DNA of 64,000 nucleotides from Erpobdella octoculata (GCA_963978895.1 OZ022240.1:12001807-12065806), one strand, 5' to 3'; positions 21,691-32,647 are shown, counted from the stretch's first letter. The notes: generated by a model from the sequence alone, not told the origin. Made by a program: numbers and translations.

Positions 21691-21729
21691 ATAATAGTAG
21701 ACCAAGTCACTCACTGATTCTGTAACGCT

Positions 21730-21766
<37 letters not shown>

Positions 21767-21935
21767 TAGCGTACCCGGCAAACTTCGTTTCACCTTAAAG
21801 AGTGTATTTTTAAGCAATAAAGAACAATAATAACAAATATCCTATATATAAGTTTAAAAGAAAACAAAAAATAAAAAAAACGTTCACTTTATTAGTTTAT
21901 TAGAAAAACATTGGTTGAACTCGGTTCGATTCTCT

Positions 21936-22811
21936 TTAATCCAGCACTTTATGATACACTATGTTTTCTGTTTTATTATCGGGCAAAAAAACAAATAAAT
22001 CTGATGGTCTGCCTACACGTGAACACGCCACATACAATTGTCCATGAGAAAAACATGCATTATCGAAGTTCAGACCACAAACCCTCAAAGATTGGCCTTG
22101 TGATTTGTTAATCGTCATAGCAAATGCTAGGCGAATCGGAAATTGAATTCTTTTAAACTCAAAGGGCAAATCGGTTGGGATCATAGAAATCCTCGGAATG
22201 AGTATTTCCTCGCCTTTGAATTTTCCTTTGAGGATCGTCGCGTGAAGCACATTGACCATTAGTTTCTTTAAAACCAAACGCGTTCCATTGCATAGTTTTG
22301 GTTGATTTAGATTTCTAAGCATAATAACTACTGATCCAACCTTTAGTTGTAAATTGTGCGGTGGTAAGCCAGGCACATCCAAGGAGTTCAAAAATTCAGT
22401 TGGATAGTTAGTGGCTTCATCTTCATTTGTTACACAGTCAATAGATTTGAATGAATGCAGAGTACCAAAAATTTGATTCTGAATTAGAATATTTAAGTCA
22501 TCCACATCTTTATTCTTAGCCGCCAAAATTGCTCTCTCACTCAACCATTTGTTCTTTTTATGATTAGCAATGATGTCTGGGAACACTTTATTGATAAGCT
22601 CGTCTTTCGATGAAACAAAAGTGCAAAAATTGGGAGGAAAAGAAATCAATCCGGTCGATTTGTCGACAGGAACACGGCCATTACCGATGTTGAGCAATTG
22701 CATGGAGAAATCTTCAGCAGATAGATCGTTCAGCAATGCAACTCTCATGTTAGAAGACAGCTGAAGTTTCATCACATAGCGCCACAGATATGAGGGAAGC
22801 ATTAATTTCAT
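21936..22811 (-). pseudogene. Helitron helicase, C-terminal half (PIF1-like)
   Basis: Encodes LWRYVMKLQLSSNMR, then DVPGLPPHNLQLKVG, VIMLRNLNQPKLCNGTRL, FPIRLAFAMTINKSQGQSL and HGQLYVACSRVGRPSDLFVF. The last two are helicase motifs V and VI of the PIF1-like Helitron helicase, which unwinds DNA during rolling-circle transposition. Open for 291 codons, it continues the frame-broken N-terminal helicase pieces at higher coordinates and ends near the Helitron 3' terminus. Confidence 0.85.
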
Positions 22812-23205
22812 CGGCAGCAGTCGATCTTGGAATGACTGGCAGTGTTTGGCGGAAATCGCCAGATAATAAAATCATTGCACCTCCAAAATGTCGCGAGTCA
22901 TTGCGCAGATCTTTCAGTGTTCTATCAAGTGCTTCCAATGCCCGTTTGTGCGCCATTGTGTAGATGCTATTAAAACATTTGCCATTGCAGAGTGTTTTGC
23001 AATGTTGCATGTAGGTTGTTCAGTAATTTGAAGATTTAAAGGCAATTTTAATGCTGAATGAGCAGTACGGCATCCTTCTACAATGTGGCTGCTATTCCAG
23101 AAGAAGCAACTGCTACCGCGCACGAACAGTGGCCAATATCAAAGACATGAGAAACGTCTTTCCAGTTCCACCTGGAGCATCAAGAAAAGATAAGCCACCA
23201 TTTCA
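22750..23205 (-). pseudogene. Helitron helicase, Walker A and B region
   Basis: From about 23200 the minus strand reads LSFLDAPGGTGKTFLMSLIL (Walker A, GGTGKT), then after a stop and frame changes GRTAHSALKLPLNLQ, and ILLSGDFRQTLPVIPRST (motif III). At least two frame changes separate these from each other and from the C-terminal half, so the ATPase cannot be made intact. Confidence 0.75.
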
Positions 23206-23835
23206 TTAATGTATCATACACTTTTTTTGTTGAGGGTTTAAGAGGGGTACATTTGATTGAACTAATTGATCTAATTCATGTCGATTATAGATATGTTCAC
23301 GTTCTAATTCTCGATTAAAAGCATCATTTATTCTACGATATGGCGCTGGCATTCCTAACTTGACAAACAAACTACCACACATCAGGTAACACATGTCTTC
23401 AATCAAGAGCAAAGCCTGGTTATGCATCTCTTCATTCACTTCAAGGTCGGGATTAGTTGAACTGGCCCGTATTTGATGTAAAATGTCTTCTGACATGCTA
23501 TTTTTATATTTGTTCCACAGTTCACGTGGATTTGATGGAAAGCAGGTGGAAATTATAATAGCAAATAATGTGCGTATGATGTTGGGCACACTATACCATT
23601 GATAGTTCGAAGTGATCCAAAAGATGTTGGGCCACAAACATTGACCAACAACAACCTCTAATAGAAGCATTCATCGTTTTTTGGGTGAACTGTATAAATA
23701 CGCTCCGAATGAAGTCATTTGAAAACACTTATTGTATTTTTGAGTGTTTGCTAGAAAATGACGTGATTCTGGTGTATCCCCACAAAGCTCTACAACTTTG
23801 CCATTTGAAGTTTTTTTCTAGAACGCACTGTTAAG
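23206..23835 (-). pseudogene. Helitron pre-helicase and N-terminal remnants
   Basis: The part at 23670-23206 encodes FPSNPRELWNKYKNSMSEDI and LNPQQKK, the region just before the helicase. Upstream of it, after a stop, 23835-23672 encodes RHFLANTQKYNKCFQMTSFGA, which belongs at the start of the Helitron protein. Several hundred residues, including the HUH endonuclease, are missing between them. Confidence 0.7.
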
Positions 23836-24028
23836 GCTGTATAGCTACCGGGGTACATACTGCGGTCCCCACGGGCCACTCCATGGTTCAATGTCAAATT
23901 TATTTTAGTTATTCTGTTAATAGGAGCTGAGAAAAATCCAAAAAATCAAAAATCTCTAAAATCGGTTCAGCCGTTCTTGAGTTATAAGTGTCGTAACACA
24001 ACCCCGACTTCCTTTTATATATATATTC

Positions 24029-24214
24029 CCGCAAGCAAGTTTCATTGAACTTTGTTGCCCATTTTGCATTCAACAGTTTCTTGTATAAACCTTGCAAAAC
24101 AACAATATCTTTCCTTTTTGAAACTATATATAGTTCAGATTTTACAATCTTTGAAAAAGAACGCAAGTTAGTTCGAAAGCTCAGATATAATAAATCATTT
24201 TTGTTTAAACTCAA
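24029..24214 (-). pseudogene. PLE N-terminal fragment fused to a Helitron end
   Basis: Encodes SKRKDIVVLQGLYKKLLNAKWATKFNETCLREYIY. The NAKW..xFN..CLRE motif identifies a PLE N-terminus. No hammerhead is visible upstream. Its last codons are the TATATATATA of the Helitron 5' terminus, so the PLE end abuts, or inserted into, that short TA tract. Confidence 0.65.
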
Positions 24215-24256
24215 GGATTTAATTTACAACAAGGAAAGGTATTATACATTTATGAA

Positions 24257-25110
24257 GATCCTGTGTCGAGTAAACGGCGTCTAGCTAAAGAAAGGCAACA
24301 GAGATATCGCGCAAGACAAACTTCACAATCAAAAGCAAAAACTCGAGTTTTAGATGCAGAAGCTCATCAACAACGCGCTGCACAAATGTCTGTTGAGGAA
24401 TTGCAAATTTTTCATGCTTCTTATGCCGCATCACAACAACGTTATGTCTATCGACTTACTCCTCAACATCTAGAATCTCTTCACATTTCCATTGCTGCCT
24501 CACAACGTCATCGAATTGAGCAAATGTCTCCCAATGAATTGCGTCTACATCGAGAAACCAATGCTGCCTCGCAACGCCATCAAGTTTTGCAAATGTCTAC
24601 CAATGAATTGCATCTACATCGAGAAACCAATGCTGCCTCGCAACGCCATCGAGTTGAACAAATGTCTCCCAATGAATTGCAATTACATCGAGAAACCAAT
24701 GCTGCCTCGCAACGCCATCGAGTTGACTAAAGGTCTCCCAATGAATTGCAGCTACATCGAGTTGAACAAGTGTCTCCCAATGAATTGCAGCTACATAGAG
24801 CTGCTAATGCGATCTCCCAACGTTTTGCACGAGATCATGCGAGTGAGACAGTTCGTAACGAAGCAATTAACTTCAACGAAACTCAATTCGTTCATGATTG
24901 TGGTGAATTTGATGTTTTATGTACTTCATGTCGATCAAGAAATTTTGCTGCAGAGCAACCATCAGTTGTCGAAAAGGCAAAGTAATGTTGTCAAAACCAA
25001 TTGACATTCACGTTAATACACTTGAATATCCCGATTTTCTTAAAAGCCTACTGTCAGACAAGGCCAATTGTAAACAGTGCTATGAAAACTTATGCAATGA
25101 TCACGTATAG
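24257..25110 (+). pseudogene. Helitron N-terminal region with 23-residue repeats
   Basis: A basic start (SSKRRLAKERQQRYRARQ) is followed by about five 23-residue units built on ETNAASQRHRVEQMSPNEL (24480-24800). Then come NETQFVHDCGEFDVLCTSC and RNFAAEQPS, and in a shifted frame IDIHVNTLEYPDFLKSLL and CKQCYENLCNDHV. The C-x2-C segment followed by a Pro/Leu stretch is typical of the region ahead of the Helitron Rep domain. It is on the strand opposite to the neighbouring helicase, so it is a separate fragment. A stop at 24728 and frame changes break it. Confidence 0.6.
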
Positions 25111-25299
25111 GCATTTTTGGTCCGGAAGGTTTTTTGGCCCCCTGAGCCGGAGAATCGGAGAAAGAGTCCAAACCATCTTAACTTTTTTCCCTTCTTAACT
25201 TTCCAGGCCAATAGTAACAACGTTTGGAGGCTTCAAGCAACTTTTAGCAATAAATAAAACCACGCGATGTCAGATATTCAAAAGATAATTTAACTTTTT

Positions 25300-25850
25300 C
25301 AGACGTAGATGGAAAAGAACGAAGAGAGACTCGAGATGCAGATGGAAAAAAGCAAAGAAAGATTCCTGAAGCTAATGAAAAAAATGCAGAGACAAAAAGA
25401 AAACTGTTGGAATCTATAGAGTCCCAAAAAGAAAAACGACAGAGTCAAAAGAAACACTTTTTGATCGACTATGTCAGAGAGTGGAAAAGTTTTCATACGA
25501 ACCAGAGGAAGGACGATTTTTCAGTCTGTGGCTTAGACGTTTTGAAGACACTGTCAAAGGTCACGAAAGACATCTTCCAGAAGAGTCAAGGAATGAACTT
25601 CGAACTCTATTGGACAACCACACATATTCAGTTTTTTCTATCAGAATTTCTCCACGGTTTCCATGTGACATTGGTAGGGAAGAAACCATCACAACCCTTG
25701 AACAATTATTTGGCTCTAAAAAAAGTATCTTTCAACGAAGGTTTGATTTTAGCCGAATAATTTGTACATCAGGAAGTGATTTTAACACTTATGGAATTAA
25801 GATCATTGCTGCTGCAGAGGCAGCAGAACTTCGAGGAATGTTCCCGACAA
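25300..25850 (+). pseudogene. Ty3/gypsy Gag fragment
   Basis: A charged helical stretch (KRKLLESIESQKEKRQSQKK, about 25395-25455) is followed, after a frame change, by VEKFSYEPEEGRFFSLWLRR, then TLEQLFGSKKSIFQRRFDF. F.Y.PE.G..F..W..R and TL.QLFG...S.F.RR are landmarks of gypsy (Mag-like) Gag proteins. The fragment ends near 25850 in a short tandem repeat. No protease or RT follows. Confidence 0.65.
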
Positions 25851-25851
25851 A

Positions 25852-25985
25852 ACGTTCACGACACAACGTTCACGACAAAATGTTCACGACAAAATGAACA
25901 CCGATAAAACGTTCACAAACAAAATGTCCAACGACATAATGTTCAAATGTTCAACGACAAAATGTTCATGACAAAACGTCCTATT
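25852..25985 (+). repeat. Degenerate ACGACAAAATGTTC tandem repeat
   Basis: Eight to ten degenerate 14-15-bp units (for example CACGACAAAATGTTC, AACGACATAATGTTC) in a row. Such arrays are often subterminal parts of DNA transposons, but I see no matching end. The following 25990-26340 holds no recognised gene. Confidence 0.65.
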
Positions 25986-26340
25986 GGGTGAAAACCTACG
26001 TGACTTGCAAAAAACTTGTGGCCAGTAGTTGGTCAGTATACCCTAACGGGGATTCAAAAATTGTAGTTCATTGACTCAGATAAAGAGGCAAATAAAAGTT
26101 TTTTTTTTTTACATTTTTTTTTATCTTTACTTGTTTTAATTGAATCATGTATTGTCATCCAATATAAAGCTATGCTGAAAGTTTCAGCTTCCTAGCTAGT
26201 CAAAATCTGGTTAAATTTTACTTGCAAGATTTGCGTACAGAGAACGACACACACACATACACAAATGCACAGACGCAAGCAAACAGAGATTGTAACCTAA
26301 ATAAAAGTTTGTAAAAACGTTGTGAAAAGGGCGTTTAGCC

Positions 26341-26720
26341 ATGAATATCTTGATAATATCAAGAATAACCTACACCAATCTCTCCAATGGGCTTACCGCT
26401 CCAACCATTCAACTGAAACCGCACTTCTCAAGGGTCACCTCCGATCTGTTCAGGACCACTGAGGATGGCAAGTTATCTCTTCTGGTCTTTCTTGATTTGT
26501 CCGCGGCCTTCGATACCGTCGACCATAACATCTTACTCCAACGACTACATTCATCCTGCGGCTTGACTGCCTTGCTGCTGACTGGTTTCGCTAATACCTA
26601 TCAACCCGCCTGTTCCATGATCGATACGCCAATTTATCATATCCGTTTTCATCAACTGACTGCGGTGTCCCACAGGGCTGCGTCCATGGCCCACTTTTCT
26701 TCTCTTTCTACACAAACAAC
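26341..26720 (+). pseudogene. Non-LTR reverse transcriptase fragment
   Basis: LSLLVFLDLSAAFDTVDHNI is motif A of a CR1/L2-type RT. After a frame change the DNA encodes CGVPQGC-like and GPLLFF.LYTN sequence (motif B and following) at about 26660-26715. It is joined without a gap to a PLE fragment at 26721. Confidence 0.7.
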
Positions 26721-27060
26721 ATGACGTCTAAACGTGACAGTAACAAAAATCATTTCAAAAAAACCGTCGTCGTCTACGAATTTCAATGTCCTCTCTGTCG
26801 TTCCGCGACGCAAACTTACACAGACCACACTCGGACCACGTTAGCGAGGCGGTTGACTTGCACATCCAGGGTGGTGGTATACGCACTCATCTACAAACCG
26901 TACATAACGTCAAACCAGCAAGATTACTTTTGAACCTGACACAAAAACACTCTCATTCAACAGCGACCCCACACGACTGAAGATTCTGGAAGCGTTGTTA
27001 AACCAAAATAAATTACCTTTGATCTTGGATATCAAGATATCCATGGTTTCGCAAAAGAAT
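26721..27060 (+). pseudogene. PLE GIY-YIG and C-terminal fragment
   Basis: FKKTVVVYEFQCPLCRSATQ, then TY(T)DHTRTTLARRL, is a GIY-YIG domain in which the usual YIG is altered to YTD. After a frame change, DPTRLKILEALLNQNKLPL corresponds to the conserved segment after the nuclease. It carries several frame changes. Confidence 0.65.
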
Positions 27061-27206
27061 GCTTAACAGAAAAAATACGAAAGCGGCTAAGAGAGGAAGA
27101 TCGAAGACCAGACTTACGAGGGATTTTTATTAAGTTAGCTAGGTAGAGTGGAGAAGAGCATTTTTTTAATTTTAAACATTAGTAAGAAAATTTTAAAAAT
27201 CGCCCT

Positions 27207-27330
27207 TTATTTAAGAGGAAGCCAGTGAAGAAGAACAACAGATGGAGAGATATGAAAAAAGTAAAAGATGCGAGAAACTAAGTGTGCAGCACAATTGAAG
27301 GCTTTAGAAAGAGGATGAAGGGTAGAGCCA
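27207..27330 (-). pseudogene. Non-LTR RT C-terminal fragment
   Basis: The minus strand reads NCAAHLVSRIFYFFHISPSV and LLHWLPLK, matching the QNAAARL...ITP.L..LHWLP motif that closes the RT region in CR1/L2-type elements. It is a short remnant just outside the CACTA-ended element. Confidence 0.55.
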
Positions 27331-27705
27331 AGTAGATCATAATTCTTAATAGAGAGAATTGCAATAGTAGGTACACTAGAAAAAATAACAAGCCAATTTG
27401 AGCCAAAACAATCCATTTTGAGCCAAAATTTTATTATGGGCCACATTATGAAAAAATGGCTCAAAGTGGCTCATTTGAGTAGATTGTCACACTTTGTACT
27501 CAATTGAGCCAATAAATATTGGCTTATTTTGGCTCACTTGATATTGGCTTAAAAGAAGCCAAAAATTGTTGGGTCAAATGAGTCATTTACCTGACTCAAA
27601 CGAGCCATTTGCCTGACTCAAATGAGCCATTTGCTTGACTCAAATCAGCCATTTACCTACTCAAATGAGTCTTTATTGGCTCATTTGAGTCTACTCTTTT
27701 GAGTA

Positions 27706-28217
27706 GCAGTTACTTTAAAAACCAGGTAACCCTATTTTCCACCCCATATTTGAAGTCCTGAAAACCAAATTTTCAAAAAATGCTAAAACACGTATTTCAT
27801 TGTTTTTGGAGTAGAAACTGAATACTAATTTTTACTCCTTTAGCATTCACAGTTTTAGTAGCAGCTACTTTAAAAACCAAATAACCCAATTTTCCAACCC
27901 ACATTTGAGGTCCGGGAAACCGAATTTTCAAAAAATGGTGAAACGCGTATCTTTTTATTTTTCAAGAGGAATCTATGTACCAAATTTCAAAATCTCCTCA
28001 TTTTTGGTTTTCGAGATATACATTGTTTTAGAAACAAGTTTGTTTTCCAGTTTCTTCCCCTCAGGAGCAAAATTTTCAAAAATCCTTTCTTTGTGGATGC
28101 TTATGCAATAAAAGTAAAATAAGTTCCAAATTTTACGTTCCTAGGGTGAGGCGTTTGAGGTCGGCGTTGATTATCAGTCAGTCAGTCGGTCAGGACATGT
28201 TCTTTTATATATATAGA
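27706..28217 (-). mobile_element. Helitron family B, 5' part
   Basis: The minus strand starts TCTATATATATAAAAGAACA at 28217, preceded by A, then GACTGACTGACTGATAATCA. It matches 8760-9300 to about 27706. The 3' GC-rich part and CTAG are missing. Confidence 0.75.
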
Positions 28218-28305
28218 TAGAAATTGTTTGTGTCGACATTTACACTGATAGTCAATATGCAGAGTTATAATTTACTACAGACCAGGAGAATTTAATTCTG
28301 AATCT

Positions 28306-28665
28306 GTGGATTACACTCTCAAAAGCATCCAATGTCTCACTCACTTATGCAATGATACAAAGTTAGTATGCATCATGGGTGACTTCAATCTTCCTGAAAT
28401 GAACTGGAAAAACTATTCTCATCCCAATAACAAGGTTTATGATTTATTTATTAGTTTTATAGATGAAATGGGACTACATCAATATGTTGAATCTCCAACT
28501 CTTCAATCAAATATATTTGATCTGCTTCTCTCGAACGATGCTTACTTTATATCACAGATTCAAATGATGCCCCCAATTGATCAAAGCGACCACAACACTC
28601 TAGTGTTCAAACCCAACCTTCCCAGACATCCAATATACTCTACGGCCAAAATTATCAACACCTAA
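28306..28665 (+). pseudogene. Non-LTR AP-endonuclease, C-terminal half
   Basis: IYYRPGEFNSESVDY just upstream, then VCIMGDFNLPEMNW (the GDFN motif), SPTLQSNIFDLLLSND and IDQSDHNTLVF (the SDH catalytic motif). These are the second half of the AP-endonuclease that nicks target DNA for reverse transcription. It ends in a stop near 28665 before the linker region. Confidence 0.8.
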
Positions 28666-28859
28666 CCAAATCCTCCTATAGAAACCTAAACAACTATTTT
28701 GTGAAATCAGATGGAAACATTTTCTCAACATTGTTACCAATGCTATCCAAAGTGTTGCTCCAGGACAAGACCGACCTACCAAAACCATAAAAGTAAAAAA
28801 GTCATCATACCCTACATTCATCGTTCAGGCTCAGAAACTTAAGCTGTAGGCCTTCCACA

Positions 28860-30577
28860 AAATATCTACAGGCAATTTTCAAGAGACCTCAGGAGGAGTA
28901 TAAAAGACTACCATAAATCACAGAAGAGTTTACTTGTCTCAGCTGGGGATACTGGTCGTTTCTATCGATTTGTCAACAGAAAGTTATCGACACATAATCC
29001 AATACAGGAGATTAAAAGTCAGGATGGAATATTCACCTCTGATCCAACTGAGATTGCTAACATTTTCAACAATTATTTTTGCAGTGTACTTACGGTCGAT
29101 GATGGCTCAAATTGTATCTTGCCTGCTCGAACCAACAACAAACTTGAAAAAATCATTTTTATCAGACACTTCGAAATCTCAAACCTTCTTTATCATCTAG
29201 ACCTGATGGTATTTCAAATAGCCTACTCAGAAATTGTGCTGATGGACTTTCCGTACCACTCTGCCATATTTTCAACTTCTCTTTCAATACGCATGATATA
29301 CCCCTTGACTGGAGATCAGCTTATATTGCTCCAATTCACAAAAAAGGTTCTACATCCGATCCAGGGAATTACAGACCAATATCACTAACATCTTCTTGTT
29401 GTCGTGCAAAGGAGCAGATAATCAATAAAGACATCCTCAATTACCTTCAGACAAACAACCTCATGTCTCCCAGTCAACACGGTTTTCTGAATTCAAGGTA
29501 TACATGTTCAAATCTGATTGAGTGTACCAATGACTGGTCAATCTCAAAGCAAGACCATCAGGGTACTGATATTATATACTTCGACTTCAAAAAAGCTTTT
29601 GATTCAGTGCTTCACCCTAAATTACTGACAAAACTTTAAGCTTACGGAATTCCGGGCAACCTGTTCTTGTGGATAATGAAGTTTTTGGCAAACCGGGTTC
29701 AGGCTGTCAAGGTGAATGGCCAATTATCCCACAGTAGAAATGTGACAAGTGGTGTACCCCAAGGGAGTGTGCTTGGGCCTACACTTTTCCTTGTTTACAT
29801 AAACGATGTTGTAGATGCATTTACAGACAACTCTGTAAAATACAAACTATTCGGAGACGATATCAAGCTTTACTCATCATCATCATCCCCTCACAGCTCT
29901 TCCCTTTAAACTGCTATTGACAAGTTAGTGTTATGGAGCAAAAATGGCAATTACAATTGGCCCCAGACAAATGCCTCCAAGCTTCCATCAAAACAACGAG
30001 GAGCAGCATTATGCCCAACAAATACTCAATCTGCTCACGACCCATATTCTCCACAAACAATGTACACGACCTAGGTGTCATCGTCGACAGTGAACTCAAC
30101 TTCAAAGCCCATATCAACCAAATCATTCACAAGGCCTTTGTTAGAACACGCCTAATCCTCAAATGCTTTTGTTCAAGGGTCAAGCGAATATTGACCAAAG
30201 CGTATTGCACATATTCTTGAATATTGTTCTCCGGTCTGGAGCCCACATAACAAGCAGTTTATAACAAAGATTGAGCAAGTTCAAAGATTTTTCACAAGAG
30301 CAATACCAGGATTACGAACTCTTCCTTATATGATAAGACTTCAAAAACTTGGTTTAAAGACACTGGAACATCGACGACTTATCCACGATTTATGTCTTTG
30401 CCACAAATACTATATTATTTCACTCACTGCATCATCCCTGAATTCCCTAATTTCCACACTCTTGGTCACACCCTTCGTTTACGCGAAGAAAAATGCTCCA
30501 CCACTCACAGGCTCCATTTCTTCACCAGCCAGGTCGTGAAACCTTGGAACTCCTTAGCTCCACTCCACAACTCATAG
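28860..30577 (+). pseudogene. Non-LTR reverse transcriptase, frame-broken
   Basis: GRFYRFVNRKLSTHNPIQEI near 28955, WRSAYIAPIHKKGS and GNYRPISLTSSC near 29310-29395, YFDFKKAFDSVLHP (motif A) near 29580, TSGVPQGSVLGPTLFLVYIN (motif B) near 29750, and YKLFGDDIKLYS (catalytic motif) near 29845. The C-terminal part RLQKLGLKTLEHRRLIHDLC is near 30340. A stop before 29641 and several shifts show decay. Confidence 0.8.
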
Positions 30578-30605
30578 TCGTTTTAAGTCCTGCGTTTCTG
30601 ATGCC

Positions 30606-31445
30606 GATTTGAAGAAGTTTCTGATAATTTAATTTAATTATATATATATCATCTATGCACACTATATGTACCGATTACCTGTCACCAATTTGTGTCTACC
30701 CCAATTCATTTCTGACCCCATTGAACAATGTTTTGCGGAGTAGTGAATACTAAACTTTCTATAGTAATTCGCAGGTAATCACGATTTTGTCTAACTTTCC
30801 ACTCATGTTCATCATTAAGCTGCATAGGAACAGATGTCTGTTGTGTTTTGTTAGCATGGTAGTTAAATCATTTTGCCATTCCCAACTAATGCTGATCACT
30901 TTAATGTTTTCGTTCACCAATTTGTGTTAGTGGTCATTTGTGACCCTCTTTTTGGTTAAACAATCAAATAAATAAAATATAATTTGTTTATATATGACGA
31001 TTTATTACTGTCGTTATTATTATGTAATAAATATTTTTCAAAAAACATAAATTAACTTTACATGCATTGAATATTCTAAATTAAAAAGAAAATGAATCAA
31101 AATTAAAAAACAAATCAACAAATGGCTAAAAATATAAAATCAGAACAGTTATCAAAGGTTAAAAAAAGTGTATTGTTTATGTACAAATGAGTTTCAACAA
31201 CATTGGCGCCATCCAAAACTGCTCTGATAAATGGTTGTGGCCGAACAGAACTGTTTATTCCTTGTATAAATCCTCGGTGTTAATTAATCTGCATAATTGC
31301 TAATACAATATGCATGCCATTTTATACAAATTTTAAAAATCTCACCGTTGACTTTATCGATAACATTTTTCGGTAAATTGAAAATTAGCCTTTTCTCCGT
31401 AATATCAATCGGACATTTTTTTATATTGAGTGGTGTATTGAGACC
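30606..31445. other. Non-LTR 3' region and AT-rich sequence
   Basis: The 3' tail of the non-LTR element probably extends to the TAAATAAAAT near 30975. Beyond that I see only AT-rich DNA. Confidence 0.5.
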
Positions 31446-32001
31446 ATATATATAGAATAGATATATCGGAGATTAGCAGGTTTTGAGTGAAATGCGAAGA
31501 TGGCCTCCGAAAAAACGATTTAGAGTCTTTCGGAGCCATGAATATTCATTATTTGTATTAATTTATTTTTGGTACGACAGCGGAGACTAAACTCCGGTTT
31601 GTAAGAAGCAGAAACGTCGATTTCTTATAGCTAAGAGTATTTGATATGAGCTTTATTTTAATTTAACGCGATATCCGACATATATAAAAATATACAAGTC
31701 TAATTTACCGATAACACAGGCGACGTTAAATAGACATAAATAGACCATCGAACTAGAGACTACGCAAATAAAATTCAATGTCAACTGAAATTTTTATAAA
31801 AGAAAATTTGTTAATTTTTATAAAGTTAAAAATTTATTTTGTACATAAAAAATTCTTTTTTTTCTATTAAAAAAATACTTGATTAAGTTACTATACGGTT
31901 GTAACTCTCAGTTCTTCGTTTCGGATCTCCGGTCTACTAGGCTGCTTCGCTAAAAGCCTTCCTAAACAACAGGCGGGCCGATATATCTATTCTATATATA
32001 T
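31446..32001. mobile_element. MITE-like element with perfect 24-bp TIRs
   Basis: Bases 31446-31469 and 31978-32001 are perfect inverted copies of each other (beginning ATATATATAGAATAGATATA). They enclose 508 bp with no coding sequence. GAGACC occurs on both outer sides at different distances, so the target duplication is unclear. A diverged relative of part of the interior (GCGAAGATGGCCTCC) is at 60810-60830. Confidence 0.55.
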
Positions 32002-32245
32002 GATCGAGACCATAGATATGATCGAGACTAACAACAAATTTCGTAAATTGGCGGATAGTGATATTAACTGGATATTTAATGTTATTAGATACGAAGCTAA
32101 ATATAATTTAATTAAAATTAAATATTTTTGATTTTAATTGAATATTTATTTAAATACATAAAATAAACTAATTTTGATTAAATAATTTTTTTTCGAAACT
32201 TATTAAAGTTCATTATTTCAAATTAAATGTTTAATTATATTTATA

Positions 32246-32390
32246 CTAGCTGGGTACCCGGCGTCGCCCGGAGATTTTAGAGGTTTTACTATTGTTTTTT
32301 TCTCGCTCCCGTTTCCTTTCCCGTCAGTTTTCCAGCTCCCTGGTCGCTTTCCATCTTCCTGTCGCCTTCCCGATCTTGGTCATTTTCCAG
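32246..32390 (-). mobile_element. Helitron family A 3' tail (left part, split by MULE)
   Basis: Minus strand terminus CCCAGCTAG at 32246 preceded by the hairpin CCGGGCGACGCCGG and CTCTAAAATC, with the usual minisatellite behind. It is interrupted at 32390 by the MULE and resumes at 41491 (CTCCCTGTCACTTTCCCGCT). Confidence 0.7.
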
Positions 32391-32439
32391 ACAAGCAGGT
32401 GTGGGCAGCGCCTGCATAAGTCATCTTAAGGGTGACCCG

Positions 32440-32563
32440 TCAAATGGGCCCGACATTACGGCCCCCGATAAATGGGCCCCGTCAAAACGGCCCCGTCAAA
32501 AGGGCCCACATTCTTAGCGTATTGCTTAAAGCCTACTTTGTATAGCCGTAATTTTATGCACGA

Positions 32564-32568
<5 letters not shown>
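32440..32568. other. MULE subterminal region with GGGCCC words
   Basis: Repeated GGGCCC/GTCAAAA words (for example CCCCGTCAAAAGGGCCC) sit just inside the left MULE TIR, before the (TA)n array. No gene is seen. Confidence 0.5.

Positions 32569-32634
<66 letters not shown>
32569..32634. repeat. (TA)n microsatellite
   Basis: TA array at the 5' edge of the non-LTR element. A second array (35688-35715) lies at its 3' edge. Confidence 0.95.
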
Positions 32635-32637
<3 letters not shown>

Positions 32638-32647
32638 GGGTAATCAA

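Larger units (their letters stand above)
21766..24028 (-). mobile_element. Helitron with helicase remnant and deleted Rep region
   Basis: The 3' end on the minus strand is GCCGGGTACGCTAG at 21766, followed by T of a (TA)n array. The 5' end is TATATATATAAAAGGAAG at about 24028, followed by CAAGAACGGCTGAACCGATT, a sequence typical of Helitron 5' regions. Inside are broken pieces of the replication-helicase ORF. The N-terminal piece jumps directly to the pre-helicase region, so the HUH Rep nuclease is gone. Confidence 0.75.
28260..30605 (+). mobile_element. Non-LTR retrotransposon (CR1/Jockey type), broken
   Basis: Order along the plus strand: endonuclease C-terminal half, RT, RT C-terminus, then an AT-rich 3' end with AATAAATAAAA near 30965. 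The 5' part of the endonuclease is absent. Frames change at least five times. It lies inside the CACTA-ended element. Confidence 0.75.

Noticed and set aside
24150..24260. Hammerhead upstream of the 24-kb PLE N-terminus
   Set aside because: I found no CUGANGA-GAAA arrangement with pairing stems there. The fragment may be truncated or belong to a subfamily without one.
27374..27420. CTAG at the left CACTA end as a Helitron 3' terminus on the minus strand
   Set aside because: No hairpin precedes it, and the opposite end at 41770 mirrors it with shared subterminal repeats, which fits a TIR element better. The Helitron reading is not fully excluded.
31530..31550. TCTTTCGGAGCC as a further hammerhead remnant
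   Set aside because: It resembles part of the 35.9-kb motif but lacks the GAAA, stem III and closing stem I at the right spacing.
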